A stretch of 8,217 bases of DNA from Rickettsiales bacterium (GTDB taxonomy: Bacteria; Pseudomonadota; Alphaproteobacteria; TMED127), in assembly GCA_002706585.1 (NCBI GenBank), contig PALU01000050.1:6839-15055 (forward strand), written 5' to 3'. The notes beneath the pieces are model-generated. The model was given only the letters and a program-made list of their open reading frames with translations, did no database searches and had not been told where the DNA came from. Both the position numbers and the translations under genes were made by a program. Shown in pieces: positions 1 through 6,821 of this stretch. How positions within the stretch are numbered: position 1 is the stretch's first letter; every line of letters begins with the position of its first letter.

Positions 1-396
1 ATTTTCGTCTGATTCGTGTTTAATTCCTTTTTCATCAATATGAAATAATCTTAATTTCTTAATTCCTTTGTCTAGTGGAGTTTCACTTACCCATACCCAT
101 TCACCATTTGGGTCAGATAATACTGACGATAGTTTAGTATCAGAATCAAATATAAAAATTTCGATATTTGGCTCAGTTTTACCAGCCATCACAGCATCAC
201 CTTGGGGCGTAATTCTTATAACATCAAAAGTAAGTTTTATTTTATTTTCAACAACTGTAGATTTTTCAGCAATATTTTCTGTTAAAATTTCATCAATATC
301 TGCATCCGTAATTTTTTCATTTGAAACTGGTAAAACAAAAAAAAGTATTATTGCTAATACTGTTAAGGAAGTAAGTAATAAAAATTCTTTTTTCAT
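1..396 (-). CDS. Envelope protein N-terminus, Ig-like/LysM-type family (partial)
   Basis: The minus strand is open from an ATG at 396-394 to base 1, giving 132 residues with no stop, so the C-terminus lies outside the window. It opens MKKEF, followed by a hydrophobic stretch at about residues 5-23 (LLLTSLTVLAIILFFVLPV), which fits a signal anchor or signal peptide. After a short acidic linker comes a segment at about 56-115 containing FDVIRITPQGDAVMAGKTEP and later DPNGEWVWV and TPLDKG. This is the pattern I associate with the Ig-like domain of alphaproteobacterial proteins that end in a peptidoglycan-binding LysM domain. That LysM domain would be beyond the left edge and is not seen, so the family name is an inference. 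The likely location is the periplasm or inner-membrane surface, with a role in envelope maintenance. The plus-strand reading frame over the same bases shows no recognisable protein. Confidence 0.72.
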   Translation of the reverse strand, partial: MKKEFLLLTSLTVLAIILFFVLPVSNEKITDADIDEILTENIAEKSTVVENKIKLTFDVIRITPQGDAVMAGKTEPNIEIFIFDSDTKLSSVLSDPNGEWVWVSETPLDKGIKKLRLFHIDEKGIKHESDEN

Positions 397-416
397 ATCA
401 TTAATATAATACTCAA

Positions 417-446
417 TTAATAATATATTTAAAATTCATTTGTCCA
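417..446 (-). promoter_or_regulatory. Possible promoter of the envelope protein gene
   Basis: On the minus strand TGGACA (446-441, one mismatch to TTGACA) is separated by 18 bases from TATTAA (422-417), about 20 bases before the ATG at 396. In such AT-rich DNA the -10 half carries little weight. The rest of the 186-bp divergent spacer (397-582) shows no RNA gene or clear operator. Confidence 0.25.
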
Positions 447-582
447 CATTTAATTTTTATTATTTTAACTATTTTTAAATTATTTTATTTAAAAAAGTTT
501 AAATGAAATTTAATTAAGATGACTAGATTGCGTAATTAATTTATAAGATAACTTAATTATTAAAAAAAAATTAATTTAGAAT

Positions 583-1791
583 ATGCCAAAAATATTAGTA
601 AAAAAACCTGTTGTTGATATAAATGGTGATGAAATGGCTAGGGTGATTTGGGCCAAAATAAAAAAAGAATTAATATTACCTTTTTTAGATATTTCTCTAC
701 TTGATTTTGATTTAAAATTATCTAACAGGGACATTACAAATGATGATGTTACTATTCAAGCTGCCAAAGCAATAAAAAAAAATAACATAGGTGTTAAATG
801 TGCAACAATTACTCCAGATGACAATAGAGTTAAAGAATACGATCTTAAAAAAAAATACCCTTCTCCGAATGGTACAATAAGGGAAATACTTAATGGTACA
901 ATTTTTAGAGAACCAATAATAGTTAATAAAATCCCGCGAATTGTTGATCATTGGAATAAGTCTGTTGTTATTGCAAGACATGCATTTGGAGACATATATC
1001 AAGCAAAAGAAATTGAAATTAAAAAAAAAGGTAAGCTTACATTAAATTACAGCAATGAAGACAAAGAAATTTCAGAAGTAATTCATGAATTTGATTCTCC
1101 TGGAGTTGGTTTGGCTTATTTTAATTTAGATAATTCAATTAGGGATTTTGCAAATGCTTGTTTCAATTTTGCAATAAATAAAAAAATACCAGTTTTCTTA
1201 TCTACAAAAAATACCATCTTGCAAAAATATGATGAGAGATTTAAAGAAATTTTTGAGGAAATTTATAGTAAGAAGTTTAAAAAGGAATTTCAAAAAAATA
1301 ATATTGAATATCAACATAGACTTATAGACGACATGGTTGCTTGTTTTATGAAATGGAGTGGAGGTTTTTTGTGGGCATGTAAGAACTATGATGGTGACGT
1401 AATGTCTGACTTAGTTGCTCAGGGTTATGGTTCACTAGGTTTAATGACATCAATTCTTCTAACTCCAGATGGAAAGACAGTTGAAACAGAAGCGGCTCAT
1501 GGGACAATAACGAGTCATTTTAGACAACATGAAGATGGAAAAGAAACATCAACAAATCCCATTGCATCAATTTTTGCTTGGACAAGAGCATTATGGTATA
1601 GATCAGCTTTAGATAACAATAACAAACTAAAGAAATTCTCAGAAAATCTTGAAAAAATTTGTGTTAATACATTGGAATCAGGTTATATGACAAAAGATCT
1701 TGCATTAATGGTAGGTCCTAACCAGAAGTGGTTGACTACAGATCAATTATTGAAAGTATTAAAGTCTAAGGTTTTAAAATTAAATCTCTAA
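583..1791 (+). CDS. icd: Isocitrate dehydrogenase, type II (eukaryote-like) homodimeric form
   Basis: Oxidative decarboxylation of isocitrate to 2-oxoglutarate in the TCA cycle, cytoplasmic. The 402-residue length is that of the eukaryotic-like family, and numbering runs level with human IDH1 in the first half. Visible motifs are the substrate loop PSPNGTIREILNGTIFREP (residues 93-111, with S94, R100 and R109), ARHAFGDIY (131-139, with R132 and Y139), K209 in STKN, HRLIDDMVA (D249), and WACKNYDGDVMSD (264-276, metal-binding D272 and D276). The coenzyme loop is AAHGTITSHFR (304-314). Coenzyme contacts T75, T77, R82, N96, H306 and H312 are kept, but the Arg equivalent to human R314 is Ser311, so NADP preference is uncertain. 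No strong Shine-Dalgarno sequence precedes the ATG at 583. The stop overlaps the 3' end of the convergent alaS. Confidence 0.96.
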   Translation: MPKILVKKPVVDINGDEMARVIWAKIKKELILPFLDISLLDFDLKLSNRDITNDDVTIQAAKAIKKNNIGVKCATITPDDNRVKEYDLKKKYPSPNGTIREILNGTIFREPIIVNKIPRIVDHWNKSVVIARHAFGDIYQAKEIEIKKKGKLTLNYSNEDKEISEVIHEFDSPGVGLAYFNLDNSIRDFANACFNFAINKKIPVFLSTKNTILQKYDERFKEIFEEIYSKKFKKEFQKNNIEYQHRLIDDMVACFMKWSGGFLWACKNYDGDVMSDLVAQGYGSLGLMTSILLTPDGKTVETEAAHGTITSHFRQHEDGKETSTNPIASIFAWTRALWYRSALDNNNKLKKFSENLEKICVNTLESGYMTKDLALMVGPNQKWLTTDQLLKVLKSKVLKLNL

Positions 1792-4416
1792 TATTTTTTT
1801 TAAAGAATTTTTTAATTTATTAATCTTTAAATTAAAATTTGCTCCACCTTGAGCTAAATCTTTTCTTCCCCCTCCGCCTTTGCCACCGATAAATTTAATT
1901 ATATTTTTTAACAACTCTACGGAATCATACTTTTCAATAAGGTTGTTTGTAACCGAAACTACCATAGAAACTTTACTATCATTAACTGAATAAATAATAA
2001 CTATCCCGGATTCAAATTTATTTTTGATTAAATCACAATTATTTTTTAGATCTTTAGCTTCACAATTTATTTCTTGAAAATAAACTTTTAAATTATTGAA
2101 GCTCAAAATGTTATCTGGTGAAAAGAAATTAGTTTTTGTAGTTGAAGTTTTTCTTAAATTTAAATTTTCATTTTTTAAATTTTCTATTTTTTCAAATAAA
2201 TTTTCATCGGTAGCCTTTAGGATATCTTTTATGTCATCTAGAAGATATATTTTATTACTAACATAATTTCTCGCTTCATTTCCAGTTAAAGCTTCTATTC
2301 TTCTGATTCCTGATGCGATAGAAGAATCACTTAGAATTTTAAAAAAACCAATCTCGCCTGTAGATCCACAATGTGTTCCACCACAAAGTTCTACAGAAGT
2401 AAGCACATTCTTTTCGTTATTATTTTTCATAGAGACAACTCTTACGTTATCAGGATATTTTTCACCAAACAATGCAATTGCTCCTTCATCAATTGCCTTT
2501 TTTAATTGTTTATTTTGAATAACAACTTTTATATTGGATCTTATGGAATTATTTACTAATTCTTCCACCTTATTTGTTTGTGAAATTATTAAAGGTTTAT
2601 TTGACGAATAATCAAATCTTAATTTATCATCATTTACTAGAGACCCTCTCTGACTTACATGATCTCCAACAATTTGTCTCAGTGATTCATGTAATAGATG
2701 AGTTGCAGAATGATTATTTCTTATTTTTATTCTCCTTTCTAAATCTATTTTTAAAAAATAATAATTTTCAATTTCTAAATCTAAATTATTGTTATTAACA
2801 AAGTGTAGGAAAATATCACCAGATGCTTTTTGGGTATCAACAATCTCAGCAACTAATTCATTTTTTTCATTATATATTGAACCAATATCTCCAACCTGAC
2901 CACCTGATTCGGCATAAAATGGTGTTGAATTAAAAATTAAAATTAAATTTCTAGATTTTGCTTTTACAGATTCTTTAAATTCATTATTAATAATTATTCT
3001 TTTAAGTTTTGCTTTAATATCAAATTTTTCATATCCAACAAACTTTGTTAAATTTAACTCACTTTTCAAATTACCTATAAAATTGTTTTGTTTGATTTCT
3101 CCACTTCCTTTCCAAGAATTTTTTTGTTTATTTTTATTTAACTGAACAATTGAATTGTACTTGATTGAATCTAGAAAAATTTTTTTTTCATTTAAAATTG
3201 CTGTAGTCATATCGACTGGAAAACCATAGGTATCGTATAATTTAAATGCAATCTCAGGTGGAAATTTATCACCTTTTAAATGTGAAATTTCTTTATTTAA
3301 TAATTCTATACCTGTTCCTAATGTGTCAGAAAATTTAGTTTCTTCATTTTTCAAATTTTCTTTTATAAAATTTGTCCCTTTTGATAATTCAAAATATATA
3401 TCTGAATATTTGTTTACAACTGATTCAACTAATTTATATAAAATTAAGGCATTGGGTCTTATTTTATGTACATGCATCAATGCCCTTCTAATAATCCTCC
3501 GAAGTACATACCCTCTTCCCTCATTTGATGGAAGAATTCCTTCTGATAATAAAAAAACAATTGCTCTAATATGATCTGAAATAATTGTAAAAGAATTTTT
3601 TAGATTTGGATTTTTCTTTATTCCTGTAGTTTTCTCAATATCACTAAAAATAGTCTGAAATAAATCGGTCTCAAAATTACTTTTTTTTCCTGATAAAACG
3701 GCTGTAATTCTCTCAAGTCCCATACCTGTATCAACGCAAAGGTTAGGAAGTTTTTTTAAATTTCCATTTTTATTTTGGAATTCCATGAAGACTAGATTCC
3801 AAATTTCTACATACCTTTCACCATCTTGATTTTTTGTGCCTGGCAAACCACCATCAACAAGGTTGCCATTATCAAAAAAAATTTCACTACATGGTCCACA
3901 TGGACCATCATCTCCCATTGACCAAAAGTTATCATCCGAAGAAATTCTAATTATTTGATCATCAGAAAAACCAGAAATTTTCTTCCAAACATTTAATGAA
4001 ACTTCATCTTCATGAAAAACAGTGACAACCAGTTTTTTTTTATTAAGTTCAAGTTCCTTTGTTAAAAGTTTCCATGCTAATTCAATGGATTCTTCTTTAA
4101 AATATCCTCCAAAAGAAAAATTACCTAACATTTCAAAAAAAGTATGATGCCTTGGAGTAAATCCTACATTTTCCAAATCATTATGTTTTCCGCCTGCTCT
4201 TATACATTTCTGAACAGTTGCTACATTTTTAAAATCTGGTTTATCATTCCCAATAAACCAGTCTTTAAATTGGACCATGCCAGAATTTGTAAAAAGTAGA
4301 GACGGATCATTCTTTGGAATCAATGGAGATGATAAAAGAATTTTATGAGAATTTTTCTCAAAATAATTAAGAAAAATACTTCTTATTTCTGCGGATATAT
4401 TTGATGATTTTTTCAT
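1780..4416 (-). CDS. alaS: Alanyl-tRNA synthetase
   Basis: Charges tRNA-Ala with alanine and hydrolyses mischarged Ser/Gly-tRNA, in the cytoplasm. At 878 residues it matches the usual full length (about 875). Domains in order: class II catalytic core with LLFTNSGMVQFKDWF (40-54), KCIRAGGKHNDLENVG (70-85), RHHTFFEMLGNFSFGGYFK (89-107) and motif 3 GMGLERI (231-237); a tRNA-binding helical region to about 450; an editing domain with YAESGGQVGD (501-510), HSATH (569-573) and CGGTH (678-682), supplying the zinc ligands H569, H573, C678 and H682; and a C-Ala/DHHA1 domain ending in GGKGGGGRKDLAQGG (844-858). All key residues are present. It lies 29 bp after recA on the same strand with no terminator in the gap, so co-transcription is likely. 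It ends inside the 3' end of icd. Confidence 0.98.
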   Translation of the reverse strand: MKKSSNISAEIRSIFLNYFEKNSHKILLSSPLIPKNDPSLLFTNSGMVQFKDWFIGNDKPDFKNVATVQKCIRAGGKHNDLENVGFTPRHHTFFEMLGNFSFGGYFKEESIELAWKLLTKELELNKKKLVVTVFHEDEVSLNVWKKISGFSDDQIIRISSDDNFWSMGDDGPCGPCSEIFFDNGNLVDGGLPGTKNQDGERYVEIWNLVFMEFQNKNGNLKKLPNLCVDTGMGLERITAVLSGKKSNFETDLFQTIFSDIEKTTGIKKNPNLKNSFTIISDHIRAIVFLLSEGILPSNEGRGYVLRRIIRRALMHVHKIRPNALILYKLVESVVNKYSDIYFELSKGTNFIKENLKNEETKFSDTLGTGIELLNKEISHLKGDKFPPEIAFKLYDTYGFPVDMTTAILNEKKIFLDSIKYNSIVQLNKNKQKNSWKGSGEIKQNNFIGNLKSELNLTKFVGYEKFDIKAKLKRIIINNEFKESVKAKSRNLILIFNSTPFYAESGGQVGDIGSIYNEKNELVAEIVDTQKASGDIFLHFVNNNNLDLEIENYYFLKIDLERRIKIRNNHSATHLLHESLRQIVGDHVSQRGSLVNDDKLRFDYSSNKPLIISQTNKVEELVNNSIRSNIKVVIQNKQLKKAIDEGAIALFGEKYPDNVRVVSMKNNNEKNVLTSVELCGGTHCGSTGEIGFFKILSDSSIASGIRRIEALTGNEARNYVSNKIYLLDDIKDILKATDENLFEKIENLKNENLNLRKTSTTKTNFFSPDNILSFNNLKVYFQEINCEAKDLKNNCDLIKNKFESGIVIIYSVNDSKVSMVVSVTNNLIEKYDSVELLKNIIKFIGGKGGGGRKDLAQGGANFNLKINKLKNSLKKILEI

Positions 4417-4445
4417 CTAAGAGGATTATCAAAAAAAAACATCAA

Positions 4446-5486
4446 CTAGTCAACATTCGTTTTTTTATCCTCTTTATCTTGATTTAAGTCATCATTTTTT
4501 GAATCTTTGTCATCTACATTAGATCTAATTTTTTCTTCGATTTTATTGGCTATTTCGTCATTCTCTTTTAAAAAAATTTTAGCATTTTCTCTGCCTTGGC
4601 CTATTCTTTCTCCCTCATAAGAATACCATGCACCAGATTTTTCAACAATACCAACTTTTGAAGCTAAATCTAAAATTTCACCCGTTTTTGATATACCTTC
4701 TCCATACATAACATCAAATTCAACAGTTTTAAAAGGTGGTGCAAGTTTATTTTTTACAATCTTCACTCTTGTTTGATTACCAATTACTTCATCTCGATCT
4801 TTTATGGCACCAATTCTTCTAATATCCATTCTTACCGACGCATAAAACTTCAACGCGTTGCCTCCTGTTGTAGTTTCAGGATTTCCAAACATAACACCGA
4901 TTTTCTGTCTTATTTGATTTATAAAAATTACTAATGAATTTGACTTTGAAATTGATCCAGTAAGTTTTCTTAGCGCTTGACTCATTAATCTAGCATGTAA
5001 ACCCATATGAGAATCACCCATTTCACCTTCAATTTCTGCTCTTGGAACTAGAGCTGCTACCGAATCAACCACAAGAACATCAATTGCACTAGAATTAACT
5101 AGAGTGTCAGATATCTCTAAAGCTTGTTCACCAAAGTCCGGTTGAGAAATTAACATTTCGTCAGTATTTACTCCTAGCTTTTTTGCATAAATTGGATCGA
5201 GTGCATGTTCGGCATCAACAAATGCACAAGTGCCACCATTTTTTTGGGCCTCAGCAATCACATGTAATGCCAGTGTGGTTTTTCCTGAACTTTCAGGACC
5301 ATAAATTTCTACAATTCTTCCCTTAGGAAGGCCTCCTATACCTAATGCCATATCTAAGCTGAGAGAACCCGATGATATTGTATCAATTTCTACAACTCCT
5401 TTTTCTCCAAGTTTCATTACAGAACCTTTACCAAAACTTCTTTCAATTTGGCTAATAGTTGATTCAAGTGTTTTAAGTTTATCCAT
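4446..5486 (-). CDS. recA: Recombinase RecA
   Basis: ATP-dependent DNA strand-exchange protein; also the co-protease that triggers LexA self-cleavage. The 346 residues are a normal length. Seen in order: N-terminal helix ending in [11 protein letters not shown] (17-27), Walker A GPESSGKT (63-70), catalytic E93 in DAEHALDP (91-98), Walker B VLVVD (137-141), DNA-binding loop L1 around [12 protein letters not shown] (151-162), loop L2 from [17 protein letters not shown] (197-213), and the RMDIRRIG region (219-226). The C-terminal ~25 residues are a charged, mainly acidic tail rich in Asp, Asn and Lys, as in most RecAs, where this tail dampens DNA binding. The gene follows the dksA-like gene by 69 bp and precedes alaS by 29 bp; no recX lies between. 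A LexA-type box sits 13 bases before the start codon, pointing to SOS control. Confidence 0.99.
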   Translation of the reverse strand: MDKLKTLESTISQIERSFGKGSVMKLGEKGVVEIDTISSGSLSLDMALGIGGLPKGRIVEIYGPESSGKTTLALHVIAEAQKNGGTCAFVDAEHALDPIYAKKLGVNTDEMLISQPDFGEQALEISDTLVNSSAIDVLVVDSVAALVPRAEIEGEMGDSHMGLHARLMSQALRKLTGSISKSNSLVIFINQIRQKIGVMFGNPETTTGGNALKFYASVRMDIRRIGAIKDRDEVIGNQTRVKIVKNKLAPPFKTVEFDVMYGEGISKTGEILDLASKVGIVEKSGAWYSYEGERIGQGRENAKIFLKENDEIANKIEEKIRSNVDDKDSKNDDLNQDKEDKKTNVD

Positions 5487-5499
5487 ATCTATGCTCTAT

Positions 5500-5514
5500 G
5501 TTCTATATTTGTTC
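5500..5514 (-). promoter_or_regulatory. LexA (SOS) box of alphaproteobacterial type before recA
   Basis: The plus strand reads GTTCTATATTTGTTC, an exact GTTC-N7-GTTC direct repeat; on the recA coding strand it is GAAC-N7-GAAC. This is the known LexA consensus of Alphaproteobacteria, distinct from the E. coli CTGT-N8-ACAG palindrome. It ends 13 bases before the recA ATG (5486), so bound LexA would cover the transcription start. Because alaS follows recA closely, it may be induced as well. Confidence 0.85.
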
Positions 5515-5519
5515 TTTAC

Positions 5520-5547
5520 AAAATAACATTGTTTTTTAATAAAACAA
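5520..5547 (-). promoter_or_regulatory. recA: Candidate recA promoter
   Basis: On the minus strand TTGTTT (5547-5542) and TATTTT (5525-5520) are separated by 16 bases. This would place the transcription start at about the LexA box, a sensible arrangement for repression. Both hexamers are imperfect and the region also overlaps a possible hairpin, so this is a tentative call. Confidence 0.3.
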
Positions 5548-5548
5548 T
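5528..5548 (-). terminator. Possible weak terminator after the dksA-like gene
   Basis: A perfect 8-bp inverted repeat, ATTGTTTT and AAAACAAT, encloses a 5-base loop, starting 8 bases beyond the stop codon at 5556. On the minus strand it is followed only by GTTATTTTG, a poor U-tract, and the stem has a single G-C pair. It could partly separate dksA transcripts from recA. Confidence 0.3.
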
Positions 5549-5555
5549 AAAATAA

Positions 5556-5990
5556 TTAATATTCTTTCTCTTTATATACTTTCTCATATTTTTCATGCAT
5601 TTCTTGGGCTTCTAAAGATAATGTTGCAATAGGCCTAGCCTTTAGTCTTTCAATGGAAATCGGTTCCATTGTTTCTTCACAGTATCCATAAGTTCCATCC
5701 TCAATTTTCTTTAAAGCCTTATTAATTTTACTCAATAGCTTTCGTGATCTATCTCTAGTCCTGAGCTCAAGACTTCTTTCAGACTCAATAGAAGCCCTGT
5801 CTGTATCATCTGGTTTATTAGAATTATCTTGTTTTAAATTCTCTAGAGTGGTTGATGATTCTTCCAGCAAATCACCTTTCCATTTTAGTAAAAGATTTTT
5901 AAAATAATTAACTTGCTTCGGATTCATGAATCTCTCATTTTGTGAAGGTTCATAATTATTTTTTTTTAAAGAACGTTTCATTTTATGCAT
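5556..5990 (-). CDS. dksA: DksA/TraR-family RNA polymerase-binding regulator
   Basis: DksA binds in the secondary channel of RNA polymerase and, with ppGpp, retunes rRNA and amino-acid promoters. The 144 residues show MNPKQVNYF (22-30) at the usual start of the conserved region, two coiled-coil helices separated by the tip DDTDRAS (61-67, with D61-x-x-D64 as in E. coli D71/D74), SLELRTRDRSRKLLSKI (73-89), the globular segment IEDGTYGYCEETMEPI (96-111), and the C-terminal helix ARPIATLSLEAQEMHEKYE (118-136). Only one of the four classical zinc-finger cysteines remains (C104), as is known for alphaproteobacterial DksA such as that of Rhodobacter sphaeroides. The start could be the ATG at 5990 or the one at 5981; neither has a clear ribosome-binding site. 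It is first of the minus-strand trio dksA-recA-alaS and divergent from the HAD gene. Confidence 0.93.
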   Translation of the reverse strand: MHKMKRSLKKNNYEPSQNERFMNPKQVNYFKNLLLKWKGDLLEESSTTLENLKQDNSNKPDDTDRASIESERSLELRTRDRSRKLLSKINKALKKIEDGTYGYCEETMEPISIERLKARPIATLSLEAQEMHEKYEKVYKEKEY

Positions 5991-6006
5991 AAATAAAAAA
6001 TTGATA

Positions 6007-6012
6007 TATAAT
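6007..6012 (+). promoter_or_regulatory. Possible -10 element of the HAD phosphatase gene
   Basis: An exact TATAAT lies in the 52-bp spacer between the divergent dksA-like and HAD genes, 30 bases before the ATG at 6043. No recognisable -35 lies at the right distance, and such hexamers are frequent in this composition. Confidence 0.25.
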
Positions 6013-6042
6013 TAATTTCATATTTTTATTATCTGAAAAAAA

Positions 6043-6564
6043 ATGAATCAAGAGAAATTTAAAAAATTTAGTAAAGCAGTTTTTTTAGACAGAGATGGAG
6101 TGATTAATAAAGATATAGGATATCTCCATAAAATTAGTGACTTCAGCTGGATTGAAGGCGCGAAAGAAGCCATAAGATTTCTTAAAAAAAAAAAATTTTT
6201 TGTAATTGTCATTACAAATCAATCAGGAGTAGAAAGAGGTTTTTTTAGTGAAAGTGACATAAATTATCTGCATAATTGGATAAATGATGAGTTAAAAAAG
6301 TCAGATTGTTCAATTGATGATTTTTTTTATTCAACTGAACTTCCATCAAATAAAAGTGTTAGAAGAAAACCAAGTCCAGTAATGATTAATGAAGCTCTAA
6401 TCAAATATAACCTAAATAAAGAAAAATGTTTTATGATTGGTGACAAAAATAGCGATATTCAATGCGCTAAAAACGCTGGAATTAAAGGTTTTCTTTTTAC
6501 AGGAGGAAATTTATATACTAAAGTTAAGAAAATTGTTGAACAATTTGATAATCAAAACTTTTAA
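6043..6564 (+). CDS. HAD-IIIA phosphatase, GmhB/HisB-N-like
   Basis: A phosphatase of the haloacid dehalogenase superfamily, 173 residues, the size of D-glycero-D-manno-heptose 1,7-bisphosphate 7-phosphatase (GmhB). Motif I is FLDRDGVIN (14-22) with nucleophile D16 and acid/base D18; motif II is ITNQSGVERG (57-66); motif III is RRKPSP (107-112) with K109; motif IV is MIGDKNSDIQCAKNAG (131-146) with D134 and D138. GmhB acts in making ADP-heptose for lipopolysaccharide core. The loop before the RKP motif, which in classical GmhB and HisB-N carries zinc ligands of the form CxH...CxC, reads FYSTELPSNKSVRRKP here and has no cysteine or histidine. Substrate is therefore uncertain; another sugar phosphate is possible. 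The reading frame contains a run of 12 A followed by 6 T at 6184-6201. Confidence 0.85.
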   Translation: MNQEKFKKFSKAVFLDRDGVINKDIGYLHKISDFSWIEGAKEAIRFLKKKKFFVIVITNQSGVERGFFSESDINYLHNWINDELKKSDCSIDDFFYSTELPSNKSVRRKPSPVMINEALIKYNLNKEKCFMIGDKNSDIQCAKNAGIKGFLFTGGNLYTKVKKIVEQFDNQNF

Positions 6565-6591
6565 GTTTTAATTAGTTAATTACAAAGTTTT

Positions 6592-6615
6592 TAGTGGACT
6601 ACTTAGTGGACTACT
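6592..6615 (+). repeat. Tandem pair of TAGTGGACTACT (copies 1 and 2)
   Basis: Two exact head-to-tail copies of TAGTGGACTACT (6592-6603 and 6604-6615), 28 bases after the HAD stop. A third exact copy lies at 6762-6773. Each contains the small palindrome TAGT-GG-ACTA. G and C stand out in otherwise A/T-only DNA, so chance repetition is unlikely. Position upstream of a recombinase-like start suggests arm-type recombinase sites or an operator; this is inference. Confidence 0.85.
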
Positions 6616-6662
6616 ATATTTTTTATAAAAATTCTGTAATTCTTACTCACATTGGAATTTAG

Positions 6663-6711
6663 ATTGTTTTCTTTAATAAAAAATAATTGAAAAAAAAAAC
6701 AATTTTTTTTT
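6663..6711 (+). terminator. Probable Rho-independent terminator after the HAD gene
   Basis: ATTGTTTT (6663-6670) pairs with AAAACAAT (6696-6703), with additional T/A pairing inside the 25-base interval, and is followed at once by a run of 9 T (6703-6711). It lies about 100 bases after the HAD stop at 6564. The stem is AT-only apart from one G-C pair, so its strength is uncertain. Confidence 0.4.
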
Positions 6712-6761
6712 AAAAATAACTGTTTTCCCTATTATTTATCTAAATAAATTAGCAATATTGC

Positions 6762-6773
6762 TAGTGGACTACT
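6762..6773 (+). repeat. Third copy of TAGTGGACTACT, next to the promoter
   Basis: Exact 12-base match to the tandem pair at 6592-6615. It ends one base before the -35 hexamer TTGACT (6775-6780), the position expected of an operator or of a recombinase arm site that also tunes integrase expression. Confidence 0.8.
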
Positions 6774-6774
6774 C

Positions 6775-6804
6775 TTGACTTTATTTTAATTTTATTTATA
6801 TATT
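6775..6804 (+). promoter_or_regulatory. Promoter of the integrase-dehydrogenase reading frame
   Basis: TTGACT (6775-6780), 18 bases, then TATATT (6799-6804); with 16 bases TATATA (6797-6802) also fits. The transcription start would fall near 6811, some 10 bases before the ATG at 6822, leaving a very short leader with no Shine-Dalgarno sequence. This is the best sigma-70-type match I found by eye in the window. Confidence 0.55.
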
Positions 6805-6821
6805 ATTTATTGGGTTTTTAA

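Noticed and set aside
68..409. Plus-strand open frame of 113 codons
   Set aside because: It lies over the N-terminus of the minus-strand envelope protein, whose translation shows a signal segment and conserved-looking domain; the plus-strand product looks like a shadow.
397..582. Small RNA or riboswitch in the spacer before icd
   Set aside because: The spacer is almost pure A/T with no stable stem or known aptamer pattern visible by eye.
718..1002. Minus-strand open frame inside icd
   Set aside because: It overlaps the conserved substrate-binding part of isocitrate dehydrogenase and its translation has no recognisable motif.
2574..3574. Two plus-strand frames (2574-2798 and 3323-3574) inside alaS
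   Set aside because: Both are antisense to conserved AlaRS coding sequence and look like low-complexity shadows.
6565..6821. CRISPR-like array from the TAGTGGACTACT repeats
   Set aside because: Only three 12-base copies, two of them with no spacer and the third 146 bases away; no cas genes are in view.
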